This document shows, piece after piece, positions 18,482-27,104 of a stretch of 64,000 nucleotides of DNA; position 1 is the first letter of the stretch, and each line of letters opens with the position of its first letter. Under the pieces are notes generated by a model, which was not told the origin of the DNA, made no database searches, and saw nothing but the letters and a program-made list of their open reading frames with translations. Position numbers and translations under genes: made by a program. This DNA is from Betaproteobacteria bacterium (lineage in GTDB: Bacteria; Pseudomonadota; Gammaproteobacteria; Burkholderiales; SG8-39): NCBI GenBank assembly GCA_004297625.1, contig SCTY01000058.1, positions 1 to 64,000 on the forward strand. Reading direction: 5' to 3'.

Positions 18482-18575
18482 GGAGAGATGCCCGAGTGGC
18501 CGAAGGGGGCGCCCTGCTAAGGCGTTATACGGGCTTAAACCCGTATCGAGGGTTCGAATCCCTCTCTCTCCGCCA
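18482..18575 (+). tRNA. tRNA-Ser(GCT)
   Basis: Class II tRNA. Acceptor GGAGAGA (18482-18488) pairs with TCTCTCC (18565-18571), followed by discriminator G and encoded CCA. The anticodon loop CTGCTAA gives anticodon GCT at 18516-18518. The long variable arm (TACGGG...CCCGTA) and the T-loop GTTCGAATC are typical of tRNA-Ser. The DNA immediately 3' changes character, so this tRNA is the likely attachment site of the island that follows. Confidence 0.97.
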
Positions 18576-18577
18576 CC

Positions 18578-18880
18578 CGTGGGTCCATCTTCATCAGGCG
18601 GTCCTTGATAGCCGGATTGGCGGCAATGCGCTCTTGGTACTGCTCGTGCGCACACACGGCCGCCATGCCGCCTTCTCTTGCGAGCTTGATGAATTGGCCA
18701 TAGTAGATGTCCGGCAGACGTCCCGCGGCGAATGTTCCACCGGTGACCCGCATCAGGAAAAGCGCGCGTACCGCGTCGGGATGGCGAAGATACGCGATGA
18801 CGGACGTCCGAGCGCCAGACGAGCCGCCCCCGACGACGGCCGGGGTGCGCGTCCACGTCCCGTGGATCGAACCGAGCACA
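18578..18880 (-). pseudogene. Alpha/beta-hydrolase fragment abutting the tRNA
   Basis: On the minus strand about 99 residues read like the middle of an alpha/beta hydrolase. They include the nucleophile elbow GGGSSGAR, the segment YLRHPDAVRALFL, then IYYGQFIKLAREGGMAAV and ERIAANPAIKDRLMKMDP. The frame then runs straight into the reversed tRNA gene, so the C-terminal third is missing. The upstream part has no intact start or lid region. It was probably cut when foreign DNA joined the tRNA 3' end. Confidence 0.7.
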
Positions 18881-19249
18881 ACGACGATATCGACGACAAG
18901 GGAGGCGGCTTGCGCGCGCGTGAACACGTGTGTAGCACACGCGCGGTGCTGGGTTTCCTGATGGACATCGGCAACCCTCTGTGGCTTCGATTGAACCAGC
19001 AAGGGCTGCAACCGGAATCGGCAACCGCTCCCTTTCATCAAGACCGCCGGATTTCTGATTGGCGATATACGCACCTTTCAGCGTTTCGATGCGCTGCTCC
19101 CTGCTTTCCCGATGCTGCGCATTGGGGCGCATAAGCCTACATGAAGAATCTGCCCATCGCCTTTGATTCTTTTATTCTATGGTGCTGGTGAGACGGCAGG
19201 AAAAATCCAAACTACCTCATACGGGCCCCAGTGCAGCGGCTGGCACGCC
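18881..19249. other. Stretch without a supported gene
   Basis: Nothing here reads as a complete gene on either strand. A hairpin with 8-bp arms (CGCGCGTG at 18915-18922, CACGCGCG at 18938-18945) is visible. The minus strand between about 19000 and 19130 has coding-like composition (QRIETLKGAYIANQKSGG) without a start or recognisable family; it may be another decayed fragment. Confidence 0.5.
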
Positions 19250-19317
19250 TTGACACGAGCTTTTGCTACAAATGAGAATTTCCGCAAAGTAGGGTGTATT
19301 TCCGCATGCCGGAAATA
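19250..19317 (+). promoter_or_regulatory. Promoter and IclR-type palindrome upstream of the TcuA-like gene
   Basis: A TTGACA -35 (19250-19255) and GAGAAT -10 (19274-19279, 18-bp spacing) are followed by a palindrome at 19297-19317 whose 8-bp arms TATTTCCG and CGGAAATA flank CATGC. A half site ATTTCCGC overlaps the -10. The 15-bp core TTCCGCATGCCGGAA matches the palindrome at 23115 in 13 of 15 positions. I infer an operator for the IclR regulator encoded at 20836-21645. Confidence 0.65.
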
Positions 19318-19351
19318 TGGTGTGACGGTACTGTGAAGGACGTGTAAGAGC

Positions 19352-20842
19352 ATGGCTCAGACGTACGACGTCGTTGTGGTCGGTGCTGGTAACGCTGCTC
19401 TTTGTGCAGCGCTGGCCGCCAGCGAAGCGGGAGCTCGAGTCCTGGTGCTAGAACGAGCGCCGGAAGCAGAAAACGGTGGAAACAGCCGCTTTACAGCAGG
19501 CGGCATGCGCTTTCCATACAACCATGTGGACGATTTACGGAAGCTAATGCCCGATCTCACGGAGGAGGAAATCGCGCGCACGGACTTCGGCCGTTACACG
19601 ACGGAGCAGTTCTACGACGACATGTTCCGCGTGACGCGTTACAAGACCGATCCGCAACTTTGCGAGCAGCTGGTCATGCGGTCCTATGACACCATGCTTT
19701 GGTTGCGTTCCAAGGGAATCCGTTTCGTGCCGATCTATGGTCGCCAGACGTTTCAGCAGAACGGAAAGTTGAAATTCTGGGGCGGTGTCACCGTCGAATC
19801 TTGGGGCGGCGGTCCTGGACTAATCGATCAGGAGACCCAGGCCGCTCGCAAGAGTGGCGTGGCTTTCCGATACAGCGCACGGGTCCTGTCGCTCGTCTAC
19901 GATGGATTCGCCGTCCAAGGTGTTCGCGTGAAGGAGCCGGATGGCATTTCTGAGATCCGATCCAAGACAGTCATCCTTGCATGTGGGGGTTTTGAAGCGA
20001 ACGCCGAATGGCGCACGCGATACCTTGGTTCCGGTTGGGAGATGGCTAAGGTACGTGGGACACGCTTCAACACAGGCGACGGAATCCGGATGGCGCTTGA
20101 GATTGGCGCTTCGCCGTATGGCCATTGGTCGGGCTGCCACGCTGTCGGTTGGGACAACAACGCGCCAGAGTTCGGTGACCTCGCCGTGGGTGACGGCTTC
20201 CAAAAGCATTCCTATCCGCTGGGCATAATGGTTAACGCGCATGGGCGGCGCTTCGTCGACGAAGGCGCCGACATCCGCAATTACACCTACGCGAAGTACG
20301 GCCGTGTCATCCTCGCTCAGCCGGACCAGTTCGCGTGGCAGGTCTTCGATTCAAAGGTTCTTCACCTGCTGCGCGACGAATATCGGATTAAGCAGGTGAC
20401 CCGAGTGAAGGCTGATACGCTCGAGGAATTGGCCAAGAAGATCGAAGGGGTGGATGCCAAGGCGTTCCTTGAAGAGGTCCGGCGGTACAACGCGGCAGTC
20501 ATGACGCACGTGCCGTTCGATCCTCTAGTCAAGGATGGACGCGGGACTGTCGGCCTCGACGTGCCGAAATCTAACTGGGCGAACGTCATCGACCAGCCGC
20601 CCTTCGAAGCCTACCAGGTGGGATGCGGAATTACGTTCACCTTCGGGGGGCTGCGCGTCGATCCGCCGACCGCGCAGGTCATGGACACTGACTTGTGTCC
20701 TATCCCAGGCCTGTATGCTGCGGGAGAGCTGATTGGAGGGTTTTTCTACTTCAACTACCCGAGTGGGACAGGGTTGACGACGGGTGCCGTGATGGGGCGG
20801 ATCGCAGGCACCACCGCTGGGCGGCTGGCAGCCGGTCAATAA
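19352..20842 (+). CDS. FAD-dependent tricarballylate dehydrogenase-like flavoprotein (TcuA / fumarate reductase family)
   Basis: 496 aa. An N-terminal Rossmann FAD motif (VVVVGAGNAALCAALAA) is followed by GGNSRFTAGGMRF; a central substrate domain and the C-terminal FAD segment (IPGLYAAGELIGG, then GTGLTTGAVMG) complete the succinate dehydrogenase/fumarate reductase flavoprotein fold. No signal peptide or FMN domain is present, so it resembles soluble TcuA or 3-ketosteroid dehydrogenase-like enzymes that desaturate an acid. Substrate unknown. The ATG follows GAAGGA. Its 3' end overlaps the convergent IclR gene by 7 bp. Confidence 0.85.
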   Translation: MAQTYDVVVVGAGNAALCAALAASEAGARVLVLERAPEAENGGNSRFTAGGMRFPYNHVDDLRKLMPDLTEEEIARTDFGRYTTEQFYDDMFRVTRYKTDPQLCEQLVMRSYDTMLWLRSKGIRFVPIYGRQTFQQNGKLKFWGGVTVESWGGGPGLIDQETQAARKSGVAFRYSARVLSLVYDGFAVQGVRVKEPDGISEIRSKTVILACGGFEANAEWRTRYLGSGWEMAKVRGTRFNTGDGIRMALEIGASPYGHWSGCHAVGWDNNAPEFGDLAVGDGFQKHSYPLGIMVNAHGRRFVDEGADIRNYTYAKYGRVILAQPDQFAWQVFDSKVLHLLRDEYRIKQVTRVKADTLEELAKKIEGVDAKAFLEEVRRYNAAVMTHVPFDPLVKDGRGTVGLDVPKSNWANVIDQPPFEAYQVGCGITFTFGGLRVDPPTAQVMDTDLCPIPGLYAAGELIGGFFYFNYPSGTGLTTGAVMGRIAGTTAGRLAAGQ

Positions 20843-21645
20843 GAGCGTCCTGGCACAAAGGAGTGCAGGAGCGCGGGCACGCGGCTTATGGCCCGTGCGA
20901 TATCGCTCGCCGCTTGCCGTAGCGCCGAAAGCCGCGCGGCCGTCGCGCGGGCAGACTCCTCATTGCGGAAGAACGTGGAGCTGTTGAGCGCGGCTACAGT
21001 CCGCCCGGACACCCGTACGGGGACGGCGACCGACGTCAGACCTTCCTCTAGTTCGCTCGTCACCTTTGCGAAACCCTCCTTCTCGATTTTCTTCAGGATC
21101 TGCCTCAAGTTTTTCGGATCGGTCACCGTCTTCGCGGTCAGCCGCGAGAGCTTTGCCTTGGAGAGGAATAGGTCCAGCTCGTTAGGTGGCAGGCTCGCAA
21201 GGAGCACGCGGCCGAGCGACGTGGCGTAAGCGGGTAGCCGGCTGCCGACACCTGCGGTCAAGCGGATGAGCCGCTTGGCGGAGTAATTGGCTAGATGCAG
21301 GACGTCCTCGCCGTCAAGCACGCCGAGGGAACTACTTTCTCCCGTCGTCGCCACGAGCTCCCGTAGATAGGGAAGAATGACCTCTTCCACGCGGGCTGCA
21401 TCAAGGTAGGCAGCACCGATGGAGACAACCTTAGGTAAGAGGAAAAACCGCTTGCCGCTTACGCCGACGTAACCAAGCGCCTGCAGCGTGATAAGGCAGC
21501 GGCGCGTCGTGCCGGGACTCAGTCCTGTCAGGGTCGCCACCTCTGAGAGCGTGAGTTCGGGGCGCTGGTGATCGAAGGACTGGAGGACGCTCAGGCCGCG
21601 AGCGAGCGCCGTGATGAACTCCCGGTTGTCCTTCGTTTCAGTCAA
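20836..21645 (-). CDS. IclR-family transcriptional regulator
   Basis: 269 aa. The N-terminal winged helix-turn-helix (TLSEVATLTGLSPGTTRR, about residues 27-45) follows the family opening ITALARGLSVLQSF. The effector domain (about 90-260) includes RLPAYATSLGRVLLA and the C-terminal SVAVPVRVSGR. The TTG start is chosen from the TTGA overlap with the hydrolase stop, giving a normal IclR length. It is the last gene of the unit SCP2-like, hydrolase, IclR and probably controls it together with the genes from 19352 and 23178, where matched palindromes occur. Confidence 0.9.
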   Translation of the reverse strand: MTETKDNREFITALARGLSVLQSFDHQRPELTLSEVATLTGLSPGTTRRCLITLQALGYVGVSGKRFFLLPKVVSIGAAYLDAARVEEVILPYLRELVATTGESSSLGVLDGEDVLHLANYSAKRLIRLTAGVGSRLPAYATSLGRVLLASLPPNELDLFLSKAKLSRLTAKTVTDPKNLRQILKKIEKEGFAKVTSELEEGLTSVAVPVRVSGRTVAALNSSTFFRNEESARATAARLSALRQAASDIARAISRVPALLHSFVPGRSY

Positions 21646-22502
21646 CGGGTCGCGCTCTGCGCGCGAATCTGCTCTAGCACCGGGAGCAGGTAATTGCGGA
21701 ACTGAGCCGGGTTCTCGCTCATAGGAAAGTGTCCCAGCTCCCTCATGATCTGCACATAAACACCTTTGATCTTGAAGGCCGTGCGCAAAGTGTCCTCGGG
21801 CGTTGCGGAGTAATCGTATTCGCCCGTAAGCAGGTAAATCGGGCACTTCGCGATGTCGATGGCTGAAACCTTGTCGCGGAAATCTCCCTCGGTGCCATAA
21901 AAATAGAGGTCCCCCTTGAAGACCCCGGGCCCGCCTTGCTTGTACGCCCACAGTGTCTCCTGCACCGACGCAACAGGACTTTGGGGCGCCATCATCCCGG
22001 ACACGACGGCTGCGCACACTTCACCTCCGTGCACATCCGGTCGATACAGCCAGGTACTGTCGTACCAAGGGACATGGTGATCAGAGCATTGCAGGCCAAT
22101 GAGGGCCCGGAACTGCTCGGCATGGTGGTAGCCGAGGTCCAGGACAATTCTTCCGCCGATCGAGCAGCCCATGAATACCGGCCGCTTGAGTTCCAGCGCC
22201 GCGCAGAATGTGCGGATTAGGTCCATGAATGTCCGCGCCGTCAGCCGGTAAGCCTCCTTCTCGAACCCCGGCGGCGGGAAAGATTTCCCATGCCAAGGCA
22301 TATCGAACGCGATAACCCTGAAGTGTTGGGTGATCTCAGCATCGTTTAGGACGTGGCGCCATTGCCGGCCGTCCGAGCCGGCCGTGTGCACGCACACTAG
22401 CGGTATGCCTTGTCCGGCCTCCTCGAAATACACCCGATTCGGCCGGCCCTCGAAGTCGAAGGTGATGTAACGGCCGACGATCGGTTCAATCACTGCGGGC
22501 AT
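21642..22502 (-). CDS. Alpha/beta-fold hydrolase
   Basis: 286 aa. Oxyanion region VHTAGSDGRQWR, nucleophile Ser in the elbow GCSIGGR (about residue 114), acid Asp in TGEYDYS (about 227) and catalytic His in LGHFPMSE (about 257). It resembles meta-cleavage-product hydrolases and carboxylesterases, without a signal peptide. In this island it would hydrolyse an ester, lactone or C-C bond of the imported compound. The start overlaps nothing; the upstream SCP2-like gene ends one base earlier, so the pair is co-transcribed. Confidence 0.85.
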   Translation of the reverse strand: MPAVIEPIVGRYITFDFEGRPNRVYFEEAGQGIPLVCVHTAGSDGRQWRHVLNDAEITQHFRVIAFDMPWHGKSFPPPGFEKEAYRLTARTFMDLIRTFCAALELKRPVFMGCSIGGRIVLDLGYHHAEQFRALIGLQCSDHHVPWYDSTWLYRPDVHGGEVCAAVVSGMMAPQSPVASVQETLWAYKQGGPGVFKGDLYFYGTEGDFRDKVSAIDIAKCPIYLLTGEYDYSATPEDTLRTAFKIKGVYVQIMRELGHFPMSENPAQFRNYLLPVLEQIRAQSATR

Positions 22503-22931
22503 TCAGTGGGCCCCTGTAATTCGGCGCGGCAGCGCGAGCAGGTCCTTGAAATACTGCAAGTTGGCCATGAAGGGATGGAGATTGCCCTCAATAGTCGCGT
22601 TGCCTTTCTTGTTCATTGCGAAGAGATCGTGCGACCAAGGAGGCGGCATCGGCTGCCAGAATTTTTCCCAGGCTGCTGCGGAAGCACTGACGATGAATGC
22701 CGACGATCGCATCCGCCTCGGACCTCTTTCTATTCTTGCGACGCGTCCTTCGACTATCGATACAAAGCAACTGAGCGATCCGATGATGACCTGGAATTCG
22801 AGGGTAACGAATCGTCCGCGCTGTAGCAGCGCCTCATCGCGGTTCACTAGCTCCGGGAGTCTTTCTAGTCGTGTGAAGAGATCGGCCGCAGCCGAGTTCT
22901 CGGGGTTCTGGACGCTTGCAACGCTAGTCAT
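22503..22931 (-). CDS. SCP2-like small protein
   Basis: 142 aa, soluble. The pattern of a hydrophobic strand set (FVTLEFQVIIG, CFVSIVEGRVARIERGP), an ASAAAWEKFW-type segment and a terminal helix FMANLQYFKDLLAL resembles sterol-carrier-protein-2-like or acyl-binding folds; the match is by eye. ATG 22931 is preferred over TTG 22946 because GGAGG lies 8 bp upstream of the ATG. It is first gene of the minus-strand unit and adjoins the hydrolase, possibly holding its hydrophobic substrate. Confidence 0.65.
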   Translation of the reverse strand: MTSVASVQNPENSAAADLFTRLERLPELVNRDEALLQRGRFVTLEFQVIIGSLSCFVSIVEGRVARIERGPRRMRSSAFIVSASAAAWEKFWQPMPPPWSHDLFAMNKKGNATIEGNLHPFMANLQYFKDLLALPRRITGAH

Positions 22932-23068
22932 GCCGTTGGCCTCCAAGGTTCGTGGACGCGCGCGAGATGTACAGGTTCTTTGGAAGATTTGCGGAAATAA
23001 GCCCGAATTGCGAAAAAGCTTAGCGGACCGTCGAAGCAGGCGTCAATGGAACATTCGTGATGGAATGC

Positions 23069-23129
23069 TTGACACGGTCGTTTGCGCTGTAAATACTCTC
23101 CGCGATGCAGAGATTCTTCCGCATAGCGG
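23069..23129 (+). promoter_or_regulatory. Promoter and IclR-type palindrome upstream of the aldehyde dehydrogenase gene
   Basis: TTGACA (23069-23074) with AATACT 17 bp further (23092-23097) forms a plausible sigma-70 promoter. Its surroundings repeat the promoter at 19250 (TTGACACG, then TTTGC, then AAAT). At 23115-23129 lies the palindrome TTCCGCATAGCGGAA, perfect over 6-bp arms. A GCGGAAA half site at 22991 faces the minus-strand unit. This divergent region probably binds the island's IclR protein. Confidence 0.65.
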
Positions 23130-23177
23130 AAACAGCGCGAACACATCCGAGTCGGGTGACGGAGTAGGAGGCGGCGG

Positions 23178-24614
23178 ATGCCGGCAACCTATCAGGCGCC
23201 ATTTCTCGTGATCGGAGCAGAGCTAGCCTCCGGCTCGTCCGGGGCGCCAATTATCAATCCGGCGACGGAACAGGCGCTCGGCGCGGTGCCGACCGCGTCC
23301 AGGGAAGACCTTGATCGAGCGCTTGCCGCGGCGGCCCGCGGTTTCGACATATGGCGGCGTACCGCACCCGACCGCCGTGAGCAGCTCATGGTGGATGCTG
23401 CGCGGCTCATGCGCCAGCGCGCCGCAGAAATCGCCTGCACCATCACGCTAGAACAAGGAAAGCCCCTCAACGAGGCTGGGGCCGAAGTGTCGCGGGCGGC
23501 CGAGCTCTTGGAATGGAACGCGCACGAAGGCCGTCGCACGTATGGGCGCATCGTTCCCGGCCCCGCGCGCATGCGACAGATGGTTCTGCGCGAGCCAATC
23601 GGCCCGGTCGCCGGGTTCACTCCTTGGAATTCACCTAGCAGCTCGCCTTCGCGGAAGATCGGGGGTGCCCTTGCCGCCGGCTGTTCCATCATCCTCAAGG
23701 CGGCCGAAGAAACGCCCGGGGGCGCATATGCGTTCGTGCGGTGCTTTCTCGACGCGGGCGTGCCCGAGGGCGTGGTGAACCTTGTCTTTGGAAACCCCGC
23801 GGAGATTGCCGAGTACCTGATCACGTCGCCCGTGGTCCGCGCGATCACATTCACCGGTTCGGTCAGTGTCGGCAAGCACCTGGCTGCCCTCGCCGCAGCC
23901 CGGATGAAGCCCGCGCTCATGGAGCTTGGCGGACATGCGCCAGTGATCGTCTGCGCGGACGCCGATCCGGAGCGCAGCGCGCGATTATCGGTCGCCGCGA
24001 AGTTCCGAAACGCAGGGCAGGTCTGCATCTCGCCCACCCGCTTCATCGTCCATGAGCGCGTCTACCAGCGGTTCGTTGAGACGTTCACTTCCGTCGCCGG
24101 AGCCCTGCACGTCGGCGACGGAATGGAGGACGGCGTGCAAATGGGGCCGCTGCTGGCGGCACGGCGCATTCAGGCGATGGAGTCGCTGGTGGAGGATTCG
24201 TTGGCACGGGGTGCTCGCATTGCTAGCGGCGGAAAGCGGCTAGAGCGCCGCGGATTTTTCTTTGCGCCGACCGTTCTGACCGGCGTGCCGACTGACGCGC
24301 AGGTCATGACGGTCGAGCCGTTTGGACCGATCGCGCCGATCGTGCCGTTCCAGGAGTTGCGGGAGGCCATCCGGCTTGCAAATTCGCTTCCCTTGGGGCT
24401 CGCGGCGTACGCCTTCACTGAGTCCGGAGCCGCAGCCGGAGTCTTAGCCGACGACCTAGAGGTCGGCCATCTATCCATTAACCATTTTGGCGCCGGACTG
24501 CCTGAAAGCCCGTTCGGGGGAGTGAAGGACAGCGGTATTGGCCGCGAGGGTGGCCTAGAAAGCCTGGACGGATTCATGGTGACCAAGTTTGTGTCGCACG
24601 GGTATGCGGCCTAA
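23178..24614 (+). CDS. NAD(P)-dependent aldehyde dehydrogenase (succinate-semialdehyde dehydrogenase-like)
   Basis: 478 aa, normal length. Motifs: TPWNSPSSSPSRKIGGALAA (cofactor cleft), FTGSVSVGK, catalytic Glu in MELGGHAP (about residue 253) and catalytic Cys in AGQVCISPTRF (about 287). The GabD-like arrangement suggests a semialdehyde substrate oxidised to an acid. GGAGG precedes the ATG. It is the first gene of the plus-strand unit that continues into the TRAP transporter, behind the palindrome at 23115. Confidence 0.92.
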   Translation: MPATYQAPFLVIGAELASGSSGAPIINPATEQALGAVPTASREDLDRALAAAARGFDIWRRTAPDRREQLMVDAARLMRQRAAEIACTITLEQGKPLNEAGAEVSRAAELLEWNAHEGRRTYGRIVPGPARMRQMVLREPIGPVAGFTPWNSPSSSPSRKIGGALAAGCSIILKAAEETPGGAYAFVRCFLDAGVPEGVVNLVFGNPAEIAEYLITSPVVRAITFTGSVSVGKHLAALAAARMKPALMELGGHAPVIVCADADPERSARLSVAAKFRNAGQVCISPTRFIVHERVYQRFVETFTSVAGALHVGDGMEDGVQMGPLLAARRIQAMESLVEDSLARGARIASGGKRLERRGFFFAPTVLTGVPTDAQVMTVEPFGPIAPIVPFQELREAIRLANSLPLGLAAYAFTESGAAAGVLADDLEVGHLSINHFGAGLPESPFGGVKDSGIGREGGLESLDGFMVTKFVSHGYAA

Positions 24615-24685
24615 GTTGCCTTAGGCTCACCGTCGGGTAAGTTGATCAACGGTCTGTAAAGCAGTCCACTAAGAGGAGGCGGGCG

Positions 24686-25720
24686 ATGAAGGCAGGATGG
24701 GGCAGGGCATTGAACGCGGCGTGCGCCACCGCGGTCATCATGGCGAGCGGAGCGGCGTTTCCGACCTTCGGGCAGGAGAATTCCAAGATAGAGCTGCGGT
24801 TCGGGCATTTTGCGCCGGCGACGACCGCGCACGGGCAGGTCGACCAGTGGTTTGCCGACGAGGTCGCGAGGCGCAGTAAAGGCCAAGTCACGATCCGAAT
24901 TTATTGGGCCGGCGCAATCGGGAAGCCGAACGAACTGCTCAACCTGGTCAGCCGGGGGGCGGTGGACATCGCGGCGGTGCCGGCGAGTTATTTCCCCGCC
25001 CAACTGCCACTGCTCGCTGCGCCGAGCGCGTTGCCACTTGCGCTGCCTTCCCCTGAAAAGGCGCAGAAGATCGTCTATGACCTGTGGGAATCCACGCCTG
25101 CCATGCAGGAGGAGGCCAAGAAGGCGAACGTCTGGCCGCTTCTTTTTCACACCCTGAACACGTATCACTTATTGTGCAGCAAGCCGGTCCGCACTCTCGC
25201 AGACCTCAAAGATAAGAAGATTCGCTCCCAAGGCGAATACATCCCCAAGATGCTGGTGGCGGTGGGCGCGGTGCCCGTGAACGTGCTACCGGGCGAGTTC
25301 TATGAGAGCCTGCAACGCGGCAGTGTCGACTGCATGGTGCTGCCTTGGGACCTCATGGTGGCATTCAAGCTTCAGGAAGTCGCGAAGTTCGGCTCCACCA
25401 TCAACCTTGGAGCGCTTATCTCAAATCCCCAGTGGTACAACCTGAAGAAATGGGAACAGCTTCCTGCCTCTGTGCGTGACCTCCTTGTTCAGGTGGCGAA
25501 AGAGGGGCGCGCGGTAGACCTTGCGAAAGCGCAGGAGTCCGAGCGCAACGCCCTAAGCGTCATGAAGTCGGCCGGTGTTGAGATGATTTCTTTCCAAGAC
25601 CAGGCGAAGTTCGAGGCCCTGATGCCAGACTTCATTGGCGAGTGGGTGGCGGCCATGCAGAAAATCGGCAAGGGTAGCGAGGCGGAAGCCATGGCAAAGC
25701 GCTGGAAGGCGCTGCGCTAG
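24686..25720 (+). CDS. dctP: TRAP transporter substrate-binding protein DctP
   Basis: 344 aa. A signal peptide (hydrophobic stretch to about residue 30) precedes a DctP fold: FGHFAPATTAHGQVDQWF, the middle signature KKIRSQGEY with its conserved ligand-carboxylate Arg, and GEFYESLQRGSVDCMVLP. It captures an organic acid in the periplasm for the DctMQ pump encoded downstream. AGAGGAGG stands before the ATG. The flanking enzymes suggest a multi-carbon carboxylate, but the ligand cannot be read. Confidence 0.92.
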   Translation: MKAGWGRALNAACATAVIMASGAAFPTFGQENSKIELRFGHFAPATTAHGQVDQWFADEVARRSKGQVTIRIYWAGAIGKPNELLNLVSRGAVDIAAVPASYFPAQLPLLAAPSALPLALPSPEKAQKIVYDLWESTPAMQEEAKKANVWPLLFHTLNTYHLLCSKPVRTLADLKDKKIRSQGEYIPKMLVAVGAVPVNVLPGEFYESLQRGSVDCMVLPWDLMVAFKLQEVAKFGSTINLGALISNPQWYNLKKWEQLPASVRDLLVQVAKEGRAVDLAKAQESERNALSVMKSAGVEMISFQDQAKFEALMPDFIGEWVAAMQKIGKGSEAEAMAKRWKALR

Positions 25721-25786
25721 GAGCATTGCAAAACTGCGGCACCCACTCGCGGCTTAATCCGCTTCGCATATCGATTACGAGTCGCG

Positions 25787-27097
25787 ATGGATGGAACACT
25801 AGTCGCCGTCGTCGGCACCGCCGGCATGCTGATCCTATTGGCGATCGGTATCCCGGTGGGACTTGCGTTGGGGTTGACGGGATTCCTTGGCTTGGCCGCC
25901 ATCGGTGGCCCTCCACTGGCGCTCGCGCAGCTGCAGAGCCTGCCCTACAACCTTGCGAACGACTATGCGTTTGCGGTAGTCCCGACTTTCGTCTTCATGG
26001 GAAACCTCGCCATGAACGGCGGAATGGCGAGGGAGCTTTACACCGCAGCCGATCGATGGTTCGGTCATATACGCGGCGGGCTTTACCTCTCTACCATTGC
26101 CGGATCGACGGCATTCGGAGCGGCTTCGGGTTCGACTTTGGTGAACGCTACGGTGTTCACCAAAGTGGCGTTGCCCGAGATGCTGCGACTCGGCTACTCG
26201 AAAAAAACTGCCAGCGCCTGCATCGCGTCCGTCGGTACGCTCGCCGCCATGATCCCACCGAGCGTCGCCATGGTGGTGTACGGCATCCTGACCGAGCAAT
26301 CGATCGGGAAGCTCATGGTGGCCGGCATCTTGCCAGGACTTCTTACGGCGGCCGCTTATTGCATCCTCATGATGGCGATGGTGCGGCTGCGACCGGAACT
26401 CGCGCCTCGGCGCATGGAGTGCGCCAGTTGGTCAGAGCGTTGGGCGTCGCTCCGCGGCACCTGGGCAATCGCCGTTCTGTTTCTGGTGGTTGTGGGGGGA
26501 ATTTACCTGGGGTTCTTCTCGCCGACCGCCTCTGGAGCGGCAGGAGCCTTCGGAGCTCTGGTGATTCTTCTCTTACGAGGCAAGCTCACGGTCCAGATCC
26601 TCAAGGGCTCGCTCATTAGTGCGGCCATCACGACGTCGATGCTCTTCATCATCATTATCGGGGGGCTGATGTTCTCCCGCATGCTGGTCATGAGCGGCGC
26701 GATGACGAGCATTATGGATTGGGTGGCTTCACTGAAGCTCTCGCACGTCCTACTAATAACCGCTCTTTGCGCGATGTACATAGTCCTCGGCTGCCTGACC
26801 GACGCCATCTCCATGCTTATAGTGACGCTCCCTTTTGTCTTCCCTATTGTCCAGCACGCCGGGCTGGATCCTATCTGGTTCGGCATTCTCTGCGTTCAGC
26901 TTCTCGAGATCGGCGCAATTACGCCGCCGGTCGGGCTGAATCTCTATGCGACTGTAAGCGCATCCAACGGCACCGTCACGATGGAAGAGATCGTTCGGGG
27001 CATTATTCCGTTCGTGGCGCTGAACCTGATAGTGCTCACAGTGCTTGCGTTATTTCCTCAGATCGCACTGTGGTTGCCCAGTCGGATGAAGGCATGA
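25787..27097 (+). CDS. dctM: TRAP transporter large permease DctM
   Basis: 436 aa with about 12 hydrophobic helices. Family landmarks: IGIPVGLALGLTG near the N-terminus, NLAMNGGMARELY, STAFGAASGS, the AAMIPPSVAMVVYGI hairpin and GAITPPVGLNLY near the end. It uses the Na+ gradient to import the DctP-bound acid. Unusually it precedes the small permease gene; most TRAP operons run P-Q-M. Spacing of 66 bp after dctP and 7 bp before dctQ supports one operon. Confidence 0.93.
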   Translation: MDGTLVAVVGTAGMLILLAIGIPVGLALGLTGFLGLAAIGGPPLALAQLQSLPYNLANDYAFAVVPTFVFMGNLAMNGGMARELYTAADRWFGHIRGGLYLSTIAGSTAFGAASGSTLVNATVFTKVALPEMLRLGYSKKTASACIASVGTLAAMIPPSVAMVVYGILTEQSIGKLMVAGILPGLLTAAAYCILMMAMVRLRPELAPRRMECASWSERWASLRGTWAIAVLFLVVVGGIYLGFFSPTASGAAGAFGALVILLLRGKLTVQILKGSLISAAITTSMLFIIIIGGLMFSRMLVMSGAMTSIMDWVASLKLSHVLLITALCAMYIVLGCLTDAISMLIVTLPFVFPIVQHAGLDPIWFGILCVQLLEIGAITPPVGLNLYATVSASNGTVTMEEIVRGIIPFVALNLIVLTVLALFPQIALWLPSRMKA

Positions 27098-27104
27098 GGG
27101 CGCC

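Noticed and set aside
18535..18580. C-terminal peptide EREGFEPSIRV on the minus strand
   Set aside because: It is the reversed tRNA-Ser gene, a well-known artefact in annotations.
18915..18945. Hairpin behind the hydrolase fragment as a terminator or att site
   Set aside because: 8-bp arms around 15 nt without a T-run; alternating GC repeats form such pairs by chance.
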